A model generated the notes under the pieces. That model was not told the origin of the DNA. It saw only the letters and a list, made by a program, of their open reading frames with translations, and made no database searches. Both the position numbers and the translations under genes were made by a program. A stretch of 64,000 nucleotides of DNA from Mangifera indica. Its lineage: Eukaryota > Streptophyta > Magnoliopsida > Sapindales > Anacardiaceae. Shown here piece by piece: positions 1 through 12,960 of this stretch. Positions within the stretch are counted from its first letter, which is position 1. Every line of letters begins with the position of its first letter. The DNA is taken from contig NC_058138.1 in NCBI RefSeq assembly GCF_011075055.1, forward strand, positions 8,204,001 to 8,268,000, in the 5' to 3' direction.

Positions 1-3000
1 GATGTTACTTACTTACAAAGGATAAATTGACCTTTCTAATTCTAGCATGTGCTTCTTGACTTCTGAAGACCTTTTGTGATTGAACATTTTTGTAAGAGTC
101 TAATTTATTATATAATGAATAATTTGTATATTTAAGCATTGGTAACCTTCAAAAAGTTTCATAAGGATTTTTCTTTTATCAAAGCCGGTATGTATGGATC
201 ACACTGTCATGCAATATGGAGCTTTATATATTTACATTTTTTGTAATATTTTTATCGCCCTATCTATGTGATGTGAGTTGGGCACTTAACTAAGTGTTTT
301 ATATCCTCTTGGTGGAATCTGAGCATAATTTAAGTAAAATCTCTTACATTTAAGTTCCTTCGCAACTTGTGAAATCAATTATGTGGAGGATTCTAGTCAG
401 CCAGTCTCTATATGAAATTTTAACAATATGTTGTTGCACATGACTTTTCTACTTAAATTGATAGATAACTAGGAAAGGATCCACTTTGAGATGCTCCATC
501 AGAGAATAGACTGAATTTTTGTTTGGCTTCAGAAGGTGATGAGGAAAGCCTCTTTTCTTGTATAATTATTTTAAAGGAAAGTTTGAAAGGCCGCTGCAGA
601 TATGAAACCAAATGTGTACTTAAATATGCTTGAATTATTGCAAGATGACTCTTCTGCTTGGGCCCCCAGGCTGCGGGAAGACCACCCTTTTAAAGGCTCT
701 CTCTGGAACTCTTGACAAATAGCTAAAGGTTTCAGAATTTCATTTGGAATGTTACCATCTTGACTGTCAGTCATATGCATGAATCTATAACTAAATATCT
801 AACTTGCTTAAGCTTGATAGAATCATGAAAGGAAAGCTTGAAGCATCACAACTGCACATCATTGATAGGTTTCCTAATTTTATTATTTGATTATATTTCA
901 CTCTTTTACTGCACAGTTGTATACTGCTGGACAAAACCAAAGGTAACTCTGCCTCATATCAGAGAGAGAATCTAGCCCAAGTTTTTAGATTACCTTGTTA
1001 CATTTTCAAAAAGGATCAAGTCTATTTGTAGCCATATGTTCAATAACCTTTAGGCTTTTAGCTTGATACAAGATGAAAACAAATAAATAATATCTTTAGC
1101 TAATTTTCTTCTCTATTGTCTGCTATCTAAGTTTGATGTCCTAATGTACTCAGTTTTGGTTCTGTTTTCTTCAAAGGTGACAGAAGTTTCTTACAATGGT
1201 TACCGGTTGGATGAGTTTGTTCCCCAGAAAACGTCAGCTTATATAAGCCAAGAAGATCTGCATATAGTAGAAATGACAGTGAGGGAAACACTTGATTTTT
1301 CTGCCCAATGTCTTGGTGTTGGAAACCGAGGAAGTAGGCTTCCTTAAATTTAATTCAATGATGTATTAGTCATAGCTACCTTATCAATTCTTTCCTACAA
1401 GTAGTTGATAGGTATGGTACTATTTTTTTTTCCTGCCTATGCAGATATGATGATGGACGTCAATAAAAGAGAGGAGGGAGGAATTGTACCGGATCCAGAT
1501 ATAGATACTTACATGAAGGTATGTTCAGCATATTTTTCTAGTTTAAATCTGATGTTTTGTTCTCTATGTCGTTGGTACTTGTATGAAATGTTCATAACAA
1601 AGGTTGTTATAACAGGCAATTTCTGCCAAAGGACAAAAAAAAAAAAAACAACCCTTAAAACAGATCATGTGTTAATGGTATTTCTCTTTGTTGAAGCTGT
1701 AACCATATTTCAAATGCTTTAAGTTAAAATGTTTACTGTCTTGGTGACTTCCCAGGTTCTTGGACTTGATATTTGTGCTGACACAATGGTGGGAGATGAG
1801 ATGAGAAGAGGCATCGCTGGAGGTCGAAAAAGGAGACTGACTAAAGGTGATTTTTTTAAAAAAGTATCTGCTCCACTTGGTAGAAATGTTTATGGAATAG
1901 ATTATTCTAAGGATTAGATGCATTCTATTATAAATCTTATAGGATTAATTTTTCATTAAAATATGCAGGAGAGACGGTTGTTGGTCCCACAAAAGCCTTA
2001 TTTATGGATGAAATATGAAATGGTTTAGACAGTTCAACTGTATGTCAGATTGTTGCTTGTCTGCAGCAGCTGTTGCATATCATGGATGCTACCATATTGA
2101 TTTCACTTCTTCAGCCAGCTCCAGAAACATTTGAACTCTTTGATGGCATCATTTTTATGGCAGAAGGAAAGCTTGTGTATCAAGGATTATGCAATCAAGT
2201 TGTAGAATTTTTCGAGAACTGTGGATTCAGGTGTCCTCAAAGAAATGGCATAGCTGACTTTCTTCAGGAGGTTAGTGAATTAGAGCTTATAATAATTTAT
2301 TTTTCACGCTTAAATATTAGTAGTTCAACTTTTAGTTTTTATTCTTTTTTCGGCAGGTGATGTCTTGAAAAGATCAAGCGCAATACTGGTACCACACTGA
2401 AGCTCCTTACAATTATGTTTCAATAGATATGTTCTGTGAAAAGTTCAAGAATCTCCTCTTGGCAAGAAGCTTGATGAGGATCTCTTGGTGCCATATGATA
2501 GATCCAAAAGCCACAAGGATGCTCTTTCCTTCAATGTGTATTCTCTTTCTAAGTGGCAACTCCTTAGAGCTTGCATGTCAAGGGAATATCTTCTGTTGAA
2601 CAGAAATTCTTTTATCTGTGTTCAAAACAACCCAGGTTATTACTATAATTATTAATTTTCAATTATGTTATACTTTTGTAATTACATGTGCAAAGGCATG
2701 GATAATCTGAAACATGTAAAGGAATTTCTTGTTACAGATTGTTATCGTTGCAACCATCATGATGACCGTCTTTTTGCGGACTCAGATGGAAATTTATGCT
2801 CTTCATGCAAATTACTACATTGGTTCCCTGTTCTTTGGACTCATGATACTTCACGTTGATGGTATTCCAGAATTGTCTCTGACGACAGCTAGACTTCCAG
2901 TGTTCTTCAAATAGAAAGAGTTGTACTTTTACCCTGCTTGGTCATATGCAATTCCAGCCACCAATTTGGAAATTCCTCTTTCATTAATTGAATCTGTGAC

Positions 3001-3965
3001 ATGGACATGCCTTACTTACCATGTCATTGGCTACAGTCATGAGGCCAATTGTTGAGTTTTAATTACAGTGGATGTGTTTACTAGTGCATTGTATCCTTTT
3101 TATATCTTATTTATCATTTCATTATATTATATGATCTATCAATCATCAATCAGTGCGTTATATCTAAAGCTTAACATCAAACAATCTCCAAAATGATAGC
3201 ATACTGAATTCTTATGATTAGCTTTGTTAATCTTCTGTATCAAAATAAAAGAAAATGATTATGTACTCAGACATGAATTCCTCAACAATGTGCTTGAATT
3301 CACTTTGCAGATCATTTAGAAGTAGTTGCTGCAAGAAAGTTTCTCATTTTCTGGTAGCTGAGGTTCTGATATTTAATTGATTGCAATGATTTAGGTTCTT
3401 CTGTCAGCTCATTCTACTTTTCACTGTACACTTTACCTTTATATCCATGTTTCGGTTTTCGGCATCAGTCTGCCAAACTTTGGGTGCTTCCATGACAACC
3501 AATGCTTTTGCGGTATTGGTAGTCCTGATTTTTGGTGGTTTCGTGATCACACATCGTAAGGCTATTTGGACCTCCAATTTGTTTTTAAAATCATCATCCA
3601 AAAGGATAAACTTATGCTGTGTTATTCATTGTAGCCTCCATGCCTGGGTGGTTGAAGTTGGGGTTTTGGGTTTCCCCTTTCATATGGAGAGATTGACCTT
3701 TCTATAAATGAATTTCTTGCTCCTTGGTGGCAAAAGGTGAGCTCTCATAGGAACACTTTTTGGTTCCTCTAATCAAGAAACCTATGCAAAAATCTTGTCC
3801 GTTAAGGCTGCTATTCGTTCTATGTTTTATTTCTTCATTGTCATTGGCAGAGGGATACCCAGCAGAGCTTATTCAATATGTTTGGTGCATTTTATGTTCG
3901 GTGATATTCATGGGCATCAATAATTGCTCAACTGCTGTACCTTGTGTTGCGACAGACCGGAATGC
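1..3965 (+). pseudogene. PDR/ABCG full-size ABC transporter pseudogene, copy A (ABCG30-like), 5' end outside the window
   Basis: Full-size PDR transporters are plasma-membrane ATP-driven exporters with two NBD-TMD halves. Exons seen: 645-728 (Walker [10 protein letters not shown]), 1177-1333 (QKTSAYISQ), 1445-1518 (PDPDIDTYMK), 1756-1846 (signature region, IAGGRKRR), 1969-2270 (Walker B LFMDE, then [13 protein letters not shown]), 2357-2635, 2738 to about 3040 (TMD1, DGIPELSLT), about 3440-3560, and about 3640-3735. A TMD2 piece follows at about 3862-3965 (QQSLFNMFGA, GINNCST). All of NBD2 is missing. Lesions: TAG 720-722, TGA 2016-2018 just after Walker B, TGA 2366-2368, a 1-nt loss near 2450, a 2-nt loss near 2620, and frameshifts near 3690 and 3890. 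The closest recalled relative is Arabidopsis ABCG30/PDR2; membership of the PDR family is certain, the exact orthologue is not. Confidence 0.9.
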
Positions 3966-3970
3966 GCATC

Positions 3971-4512
3971 ATATAGCATTGCTCAATAGAACATATATAA
4001 CAGCAAACAAATAACATCGTGTTTATATATTATCTGCAAACATAAGATTACCATTAAACACAACATATAACACTGACATGTCATTGAGTACATAGATGAA
4101 TATTTTGAGATCTGGTCATTAAGTATCATAAAGGACATTCTGTGACTTAATGATAAAGGACCTTCTGGGTTGATGGAGTTAATGATCTGGTCTCATCGTG
4201 TGTGTGTGTATATATATATATATTTAAAAAAAGAATATTTTGTAAGATTAAAAACAATAAAATTATATGTACATACTTTTTATACATAATTTGAGTATAT
4301 AGATAATGTATCAATATGTGATTGAATAATTTTGAATTAGAGATAAAATAAAATTTAATCATATGATGCGACATTATCTGTATATTTAAATTGTGTACAA
4401 AAAATATATATATAACATTGTTCGATAAAAAATATCTAACAGCAAACAAATAACATTGTATTTATAAGTCATCTGCGAACAAAAGATTATTATTAAACAC
4501 AACATATAAGAC
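3971..4512. repeat. Pair of ~103-bp direct repeats bounding a 542-bp unit, only in copy A
   Basis: Bases 3971-4073 and 4410-4512 are similar (shared cores AACAGCAAACAAATAACAT and CAACATATAA) and lie in the same orientation around a 336-bp AT-rich middle with a TG/TA microsatellite at 4199-4223. Copy B lacks the unit. A small LTR-bounded element (TRIM) is possible, but the repeats do not begin TG or end CA and I see no target-site duplication. Confidence 0.55.
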
Positions 4513-5479
4513 TTTTTGAAAGAAAAAACAGATAATACCTCAAAACCATTGTATAACAAGCGTATAATAGGATTGAGAAATTACTTAAATAAATAAATAT
4601 GATTATGTAAACAAAAATTTTAATAAGGCCAAAACGCTGTTCCATCCAAAGTTTGTTGAAGTGACAAATTCTTTGTCTAGAAGTTTCAAAAAAACCCAAA
4701 ATTTTACTTTTCCTTGGTATTCTTTTTAATTTTCTTTTCCCCTTATTTTTCCTATTTCCATTTTCAAAAGTTTGAGGGGCAAATAAACTTTTAAAAAATT
4801 TGGGGTGTTAAAAAAATTTTCAAGGATATTTGATAAATTCAAAAAAGTTTGGGGGTGTTTTTTGAAGTTTGCTTTAACGATAGACTTCTTTGAATGAGTT
4901 TTAACTGGAGAATACGGTAAAACATGTCACAAAATAGTTTCCTAAATAATGAGGGTGTAATTGGTATTTTAACTCTATTTGCATAAGAATGTAAGAGAAA
5001 AAATGTAAGCAGAAAGCAATTGGCGAAGTCTTCTTGCCCATTTCTGACTGCATCCATGATGGTAACATCAAATCAAAAATGAAGATATTATTGTTTTATA
5101 GTTAATAGATCAAAAATGAAGATACCCACTATGTAAGTTATGGCAGAAGTCTTCTAACGTGTTTTTCAGTGTGTGAACCTAAGAATGTGTAAATATTCCA
5201 CATGTTAATCACATTGGCATGCTCCACTTGGAAAATAATACTTGGACTTTGAATAACTGCCAGTCAACAAATATATCTGAAATTAAGAATGTGGAATATA
5301 ATTTGAGCTAAAATAAATATTGCCTCTGCACTAAATTTTTAAAAGAAAGTTATTTAATTAACAAGGCAAGAAGCTCTTCAATAACTATTTCTTATTAGTA
5401 ATCAAAATAACAGGAAAAAATTCATGACATCATAACAGCATCACGGTGACAATATTGCCTCTTCATTTTTTGTTTTTTC

Positions 5480-5487
5480 TATATAAA
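5480..5487 (+). promoter_or_regulatory. Putative TATA box of RLP copy A
   Basis: TATATAAA lies 45 bases before the ATG at 5525 and is conserved at 41538-41545 before the second RLP. Its position makes the ATG at 5495, only 8 bases downstream, an unlikely start, because transcription would normally begin about 30 bases after the box. Confidence 0.55.
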
Positions 5488-5524
5488 ACCATGTATGTTC
5501 TTGTGGTTTCATCATTCAAGAAGA

Positions 5525-8500
5525 ATGAGTTGTCTAATGTGGGCTTATCAAATTCTATGCATTCAGTTGTTATTTTTGTGTTCTCAAAGTTCTGCAACAC
5601 TCTGCTCTCATGGCCAGAGTTATGCATTGCTCCAATTTAAACAACACTTTTCCTTCATAAATACTTCTTTCTCTGATTGTGATTATCTTCAACTCTCTTA
5701 TCCAAAAATGATGCCTTGGAAAGAGGATAAGGATTGCTGCTTATGGGATGGTGTCACATGTGATTCTTTAACAGGCCATGTGATTGATCTCGACCTTAGT
5801 TGTGCCTGGCTTCATGGAAGTTTTCTGTCAAACTCTAGTCTTTTCCTTTTGAATCATTTGCAAAGGCTAAACTTAGCTTTTAATGATTTCAATCTTTCTC
5901 ATATTTCTTCTAATTTTCATCATTTGTCTTGTTTGATGAATCTTAATATCTCATACTCAAACTTTTCAGGTCAAATTCCTTTTGAAATTGCCTAATTGTC
6001 TAAATTGATTGTTCTTGATCTTTCTGGAAATTACTTTGATGACCTTTCAATTGAAACAAATACTTTAAAGGGGTTAGTTCAAAATTTGACCGAATTAGCA
6101 GAAGTTCATCTTGATAATGTGAACATGTCTACTGTTGTACCAAGTTCCTTCATGAATTTATCTTCTTCTTTATCTCTTTTGAGTCTCTCTTCTTGTGAAT
6201 TGCAAGGGAACTTTCCAAATAGCATCTTCCACCTACCAAGTTTAAAAACCCTCAATTTAGCATATAATCATAATTTGACAGTTGTTTTCCCAAAGGTTAA
6301 CTGGAGTAGCCCCCTCAAGTTTTTAGATGTGTCTTCCATAACTTTCTTTGGAGAATTACCAAGCTCTCTTGGAAATCTCAAATACTTGACACATTTTGCT
6401 GCCTCAAACTGCGGTCTTTCCAGGTTATTACCTATCTCACTTGGAAACCTTTCAAACCTTAATCATTTGTGGTTGTCAAGAAACAATTTTGGAGGTCACA
6501 TTCCTTCATTTTTTGCAAATTTTGATAAGCTCAATATATTAGTTCTTTCGTCCAATAATTTCACAGGTCAAGTTCCTGATATGATTTTGAACATAAGTCA
6601 TCTTTCTTATTTAGATTTTTCATTGAACCAACTAACTAGTCCAATTCCTTCTCATGTAAATAGGTTAGGAACTTTAGTTTATATTTCTTTATATCATAAC
6701 TCTTTCAATGGGTCTCTGCCATCTTGGTTATTCACTTTATCTTCGTTACGGTTTGTAGACTTAGGTTTTAACCAACTAACAGGCACTATAAATGAATTTC
6801 ATATTAAATCATTGCAAAGTCTCCTTTTAGATAGTAATCGATTGTACGGATCAGTTCCAAGTTCATTATTTGAACTTGTTAATTTAACTACTCTTTGTCT
6901 TTCTTTGGACTATTCAAGTGGCATTGAGCTTAACTTGTTTTCAAAGCTTAAGAAACTTGAAGTGCTTAACTTTTCTCATGTCAATCTATCTTTGAGCACC
7001 CAATTCAAAGGTAACTCTTCCTTTTTGCAACTCACCTGGTTGAGATTATCTGCTTGTAACTTGAGTGAATTCCCAGATATTTTAAGGAAATTAGACCAAC
7101 TCACTTACCTAGACCTTTCTGAAAATAGAATCCATGGTCAAATTCCTAAGTGGATGTGGAACATTGGAAAGGAAAGTTTGAACAGGTTAAATCTTTCCTA
7201 CAACTTTCTTACAACCATAGATCACCTTCCATGGAAAAAACTTCAATTTTTAGACCTTCAATCCAACTTTATTACAACACCATTTCCAATTGCACTGCCT
7301 GAGCTAAGGGTTCTTTCATTGTCAAACAACAATTTGACAGGAGAGATACCTCACTTGTGCAATATGAGTACGTTACTCTATGTAGATCTTTCAAATAACA
7401 ACTTGAATGGTACAATTCCTGACTGCTTGATAAACTCTAGTAGTCTTCGCATCTTGGATGTATGAAAAAATAGACTACATGGCAACATTCCTCATGCATT
7501 TGCACAGGGCAATTATTTGAGGACACTTAACTTCAACGGTAATGGACTTGAAGGGCCAATCCCTAGAAGTTTGGTCAATTGTATAAGGCTTTAAGTTTTA
7601 GGTCTTGGAAACAACAACATAAATGATAGCTTCCCTTATTGGTTGGGAGATCTTCCCGAGTTGCGGGTTCTTGTTTTTCATTTCAACAACTTCTATGGTT
7701 CTTTTGAATTTAATGGTAGTCTCCCAATGGTGAGAATCTTAGATCTCTCACATAATAATTTTGATGGTTATTTGTCGGCAAGGTTTTTTGAGAATCTAAA
7801 AGCTATGATGAATCTTGATGAAGAAAAAAAGAAATTGAATTATATGGGTGATTCATATTATCAAGATTCCGTGGTGATAGTAGTTAAAGGTTTTGAGATC
7901 CAATTAAAGAAAATTATTACTACTTTTACTACCATTGATTTTTCAAACAATCACTTTCATGGAGCAATTTCGAGCTCAATTGGAAAACCTCATTCACTTC
8001 GACTCCTCAATCTTTCTCAAAATGGTCTAACTGATCATATTCCTTCGTCATTGGGAAACTTAACTACACTTGAAGCCTTAGATCTATCTTCAAACAAGCT
8101 TGTTGGAGAGATTCCAAGACAATTGGTAAGTTTGACCTTTCTTGCAAAGTTAAACTTATCACAAAATCAACTTGTGGGACCTATCCCTCGAGGGAACCAA
8201 TTTGACACCTTCTAGAATGACTCGTACATTGGAAACCCAGGATTGTGTGGATTTATTTTGTCTAACAAATATAATATTGATGAGGCAGTACAACCAAAAT
8301 CATCAATATTCGATGGTGAAAAGCTCAATAATTCAGAATGGTGTGAATGGAAGGTTGTTATGATGGGATATGGATGCAGACTAGCCCTCAGCTTATTTAT
8401 AGGATATCAAGAGTTCTCAACAGGAAGACCGAAATGGCTTCTAAGGATGATTAATAGAGCTACTAAAAGATTTGAGAGGAGTAGAAGACGTAATAAGAAG

Positions 8501-8527
8501 GCTAAGCAAAAGTTGGTCTCTTCATAA
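5525..8527 (+). pseudogene. Cf-9/Hcr9-type receptor-like protein pseudogene, copy A, four in-frame stops
   Basis: RLPs are cell-surface LRR proteins with no kinase domain that work with SOBIR1-type kinases in immunity or development. One intronless frame of 1001 codons holds a signal peptide (ILCIQLLFLCSQSSA), a cysteine-pair cap (DCCLWDGVTCD), well over 20 LRRs of about 24 residues of the LxxLxLxxNxLxGxIP type, an island containing YYQDSVVIVVKGFEI, final LRRs, the GNPGLCGF cap, one TM helix (about 8355-8415) and a basic tail (RRRNKKAKQK). Stops interrupt it at 5993-5995 TAA, 7463-7465 TGA, 7592-7594 TAA and 8213-8215 TAG. Copy B has sense codons at all four places (CAC, CGA, CAA, CAA). There is no frameshift against copy B here. 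The 5525 start is preferred because of the TATA position and because it gives the better signal peptide. No function without readthrough is expected. Confidence 0.92.
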
Positions 8528-8855
8528 GGTCAGTTTGGTCTACTTTTCTTTGTCTAGACATTTAGGATCTCCATTATTAATTGACTTAGATTTTCAGTTT
8601 TAATATTAATATTATCTGATTATATGCTAATATTATTCCCATTTTAGCAATGCAGGTACTTGCTTTTGGGTGATCAGGTAAGGTGTGAAGATCAATGTCA
8701 TAGAGGATTGCCAAATTTTAGGATTCATTGTTTGTAGTTAAATATATATAGCATCTAATAGTGTTGTGCCTCAAACAACTTGAACAGATTTCAAATTTTT
8801 ATTGTACCAATTTCAATACGTGGTTATGACGTTTATGAACCTTGTGATGTGAAGA

Positions 8856-11800
8856 GATGTATTCTGTCTATGATGTGATTATAGTTTGCAGTGCTTTCTT
8901 TAAAAGAACCAATTCCTGTCTAAAAACAATTAATAATTAATCATTAAACGATTTCGACTTTAATTAATACAAAGAATATACTTTTAAATCGTTTGATTCG
9001 AATTACTTGAATGACATTTTTGCTAGTTTTTAATAGAATAATACTGGCATTTAAGTTTACTTTCCAACTTTTCTGTAACAAATGATATTATGATGCATTA
9101 TTGTGTCTTTGAGAAACAAACAAAAGAAAGACGTCAAAAACTGTACATTGGGAATAGATATAAATCCTTTAGATCAAAGATGATTGCTGTTATTAAAATT
9201 CATAATAAATCTTGCATAACAAATCAAAGATGATTCTTGGATTCGAGTCTATCACGTTTGTAAAATTTTCTAATTAATTACTTATAAAAAAAATCTCAAC
9301 CATTAATTATGCAAGATGAAACACCTCATATTCTAAACTCATTCAAAATTGCAAAGCTAATTTATTTTATGGCTTTATTTTAAATAAAAGTAATTCTACG
9401 TCATAAAATATTCTTATTCCTCTCAAAATAGACTCAAAAGTAATTAAACATAATCTACGTTTTATAAATAATGATCCACAATTACAACATTCATCAATCT
9501 TCTTTTTGTTTCACTCCTCTTAACTAATCTAAAAAACTTGTTCCGCAAAATAAAGGAGATAAAGAGTGAGCCAACAACTCAACAAATAAAAACAAACATA
9601 ATACATAACTTTTTAATAAATAAACGTTGAATTATAAAAACTTCTTATTTTCAAAATAATTGGTCCTCCACAGACCTTTCATTGTATTTATATTCATAAT
9701 TGGTCCATAGACTTTTCATCATTCAACATATATCCCTGGATGTTTAATGATTTGATTATATTTATCGATTCATAAATCCGTTAATTTCTTATCTTACTAC
9801 GGACATTCGACAAAAACAATTTTATAAAACTTGCTTTTCTAAAATAATCTTTATGTTCGGAAAATATTCCAAAATCTTTATTCAAAAAATTAATTCAAAT
9901 ACTTTCATCTTAACAACCACATAGTATAGTATAAGTTTTTTTCTATAGAAAATATGAAAACACTTTTCAAAAGTATTTTATATAAAAAGATTATATACTT
10001 CTAACATATAGTCATAAAATAAAATCATACTATAATTTATCAATCTTAGTAAAAAGAATTTTATAACATAAATAATCATATAAACATTTTTCATATAAAA
10101 CAAAAATCATTACATATTATATAAGCTTTTATTTACCTCGACAACTTCTAACTATGTCTTTAATCACCCAATGAGATACCAATATCTTCATGTTGTCTCA
10201 AATCTTCAGTCCTTTTATTGATCAAAATAACTCTACAACTCCCCTTTCTTCAATTGCCAAAATATAGAAAAACTAATATTATTATTTTTCTTATGAAGTC
10301 TAAACTCTTGGAAAAACAAATTTACAGCTTATAAGAATCTATTCAAAGAGATAAAAACTCCTTTAATTATAATTAATTAATACCTCTTTTTCTCCAAATC
10401 AATCCAACTATATCCCTTGTTTCCATTCTTAAAAATCCGTCAAATCATAAAATCTTTCTTTTTTTTTGGGTCAAAGTCAATGATTCCTCCTATATATAAT
10501 CTCTTAATATTGCTTTGCAACAATATTTATTTGATCTTAGCATCTCCCTACATTTTCTTTATCAAATAGTGTTTCTGTTTCTTTTTCTCTTTGTACAAAA
10601 AGGGTATATTACACATAATTCTTAGAGCACTTAAACTAATATTTAATTCAACGATTATGGAAAAACATATTTCGACCATCATTTAAAAGTTTTGAATCTT
10701 TAAGAAAAACTTGAAATTGTAGGTGAAAAATTGAATTGCTAGATTGATCCTCCCTTATAATAATTTTTCACTATGTGACAACTTTCAAATGGTAAAGTTA
10801 AAGGTGAAGCCAACCCCTTGTAAGGTAGGCTTATGCCTACCACTAAATTAAAAAAAATAAAATGAATAGTTTAGCATGAAGGTCATGCTTATCCCGCAAC
10901 CTTAAGGTTGTAGGTTGCATTAGCCATTTCCTCCTTCAGTCTATTTCTTTGTGTAATATCTCATCAAAGCTCATCCCTAAAATAATGAATACTACAACTT
11001 GCAATTTGCCTAGTTGTTCTGCCAGCGTGATTTGCAAACTGCGGTGTGAGTCTCAGTCAATAGTTTGCTATTCTACAAAACAAAAATTAGAGTACCTAAT
11101 GGTACAGTTGTAGAGATAAAGGCGGATTCAAGCTAAATTGAGTCGACCTTGAACAAGGGCTCACTCAAGCTTGGTTTGAATCCATAGCTCAACCTTTAGC
11201 TTAAGCTCATTCAAACTAGTGCACAGTATCATTAAATGATTGTTGATGAGGTGAACATTACTGCAAACAGAGTGAATAATATCATTGAAGGGACGAACAA
11301 TATTGCTAGAAGGTGACAATGTCATCAAATGGGCAAATGAGCCAAACTTGACTAACTTGGCTAATTCGAGTCAACATAGATTCAAGCTTGAGTTTTTGAC
11401 TCGAATTCACCCTTATACAAAGGTCCCCTTTGAAAAATCCTTGTTTCACCATTGGGTGAAAAGGGAACTAAGACCTAATAGGAATTTTCACCATTGGTTC
11501 CACCGTCAAAGACTTAGGAAAACCTAGTTGTTTCCTTTAATGATCACAAGAAACGTAGTAACACCTCATTGGACTATAATACTACTAGCTTTTATTAAAT
11601 CAACTAATGTTAGTGCCAAATAAGAAAATTTTCAACATTCTCACATTTGGCGAAATCTAATTATTTTACTTTATGTAAAAAAAATATTTTATAAAATGAC
11701 TCTCGAGTCGCTTATAAGAAAAGTTGTGATGTGACCATTTTTTAAAAAAACAAAATAGTCTAGAAGCAACATCACAAGAACAATACAATTAATAATTTAA

Positions 11801-12439
11801 TATGACCTCTAATAATGAATCAAAACAATTATTTCATCAATTTATTGACAGAAAATCAATCCATGATTATCATTACTAGCAACGACATTGATATAGATTA
11901 GTAATTAAGTGTGACAAAAGTAACTCCCAACAAATGATCATAAATATATGTTATTCCTATTCAACATTGATTGAGTTAAATTTCTCTCTAACTTTATGAT
12001 TTTAGAAAAATAAGAAAATCTCAAATCTTCCAATGAAGCTTGTATATTTGAACTAACAATCTTGTGATGTTAAAACATGAAATATATACATATGATTGTC
12101 ATTCTCAAGACAATCAATATTCTTAAGACATAGTGTTGTGTAATAACAAATCATATGTGCTCACATATATAAAATAAACATAAAAGAACAAAGATCATGA
12201 TCAAACATTCATTAACTTAAATAAGAGTCCTTCGGTAGAAAAATATGTATCAATCCTTCACCAACCCATTATATTAAAAGACCCTTAAAACCCTTTTGTT
12301 TTTAACATAGACTCTAAAGGTTATATGTCTTAGTCCTTTGGTTAGGGGAACATCAGACATCTACTATGTGATTGAATCTGCTTGTAGTTTTGTTGTTCTT
12401 AATAAAGAACACAACTATACCATTATCATAATAGATCAT
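8856..12439. other. AT-rich intergenic DNA, no gene recognised
   Basis: Long A/T-rich tracts with short open frames that resemble nothing known. The stretch 11120-11420 has low-complexity CTCAAGCTT/GAGCTT-type words, also found near 25870-26220, and may be a worn repeat. The 80-residue open frame at 11285-11527 lacks a recognisable domain and was not called. Confidence 0.5.
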
Positions 12440-12960
12440 AAGTTGTTTAAACATTCTCCTCTATGTGGCTTGCTATACCTTTAGCAAGTAGAGGTCTCAG
12501 TCTATCTCTGCTTCTTATTCCATTTTCTAACCTTTCTTGGTACATCTTGATTGGAATGGTCTCATGCCCTTATTTGATATCTCAGGCTGTTGACCCCTTT
12601 CTGTACTACTACTAGTTGACTAGGGCTCTAATATTGATCCCTTAGACATCATTTTGACAAACAACTCAAGTCTCAAAGCTCTACTTAAGGCTTCACTATA
12701 ACTTTAGGTGGCTAAACTCCCATCATGACATTCGAGGCTATAATTGGATCAAGCCCGTAGATGAAGTTATCCATTCTCCCCAACTTTTAACTGGCTATCC
12801 CAAGGGTGTCCTTACCAAATTGTTGAATTTGTTGGCATACTCCTTTTTTGAATCTGATCATTATGATAGTGATATGAACTCTTGGGCCCTCATACATGTG
12901 ACATTAACACCCCTATACTCTGCCTTAAAGAGTCGTCTAACTCTAGCCACGTTATTTTTA
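12440..12960 (-). mobile_element. Degenerate Ty3/gypsy gag remnant
   Basis: Reading the minus strand from 12955 down, broken frames give VRRLFKAEYRG, AQEFISL, KKEYANKFNNLVR, RMDNFIYGLDPIIA and ALRLELFVK. These align in order with the gag of the intact-looking element at 57.2-58.4 kb (FRKVFEAQYR, VQEFISL, VKDYSTRFDVLA, RLDRFLQGLKPEI, ALRLEVYV). Near 12450-12490 a decayed zinc-knuckle-like piece reads SKPHRGEC. Many stops and frameshifts are present. No LTRs or pol were found with it, so this is an old fragment in the opposite orientation to the other gypsy copies. Confidence 0.75.

Larger units (their letters stand above)
1..8855 (+). repeat. Segmental duplication, copy A (PDR pseudogene plus RLP pseudogene)
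   Basis: Base 1 aligns with base 37131, and collinear similarity runs through PDR introns and exons, the spacer and the RLP gene to about 8855 (44655 in copy B). Both copies lie in the same orientation, about 28 kb apart. Introns and intergenic DNA are shared, so this is a genomic duplication and not retroposition. Copy A continues left of the window. The copies differ by large indels: 3670-4700 in A and 40205-40755 in B are unrelated. Confidence 0.93.

Noticed and set aside
571..780. 69-codon minus-strand open frame, repeated at 37701-37910
   Set aside because: It is the antisense of the PDR Walker A exon and its intron; the plus strand reads GPPGCGKTT.
1672..1923. Minus-strand open frame, repeated at 38290-38541
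   Set aside because: Antisense of the PDR signature exon and flanking introns; duplicated only because the segment is duplicated.
11285..11527. 80-codon plus-strand frame
   Set aside because: Low-complexity repeat sequence, no recognisable motif, no promoter signals.
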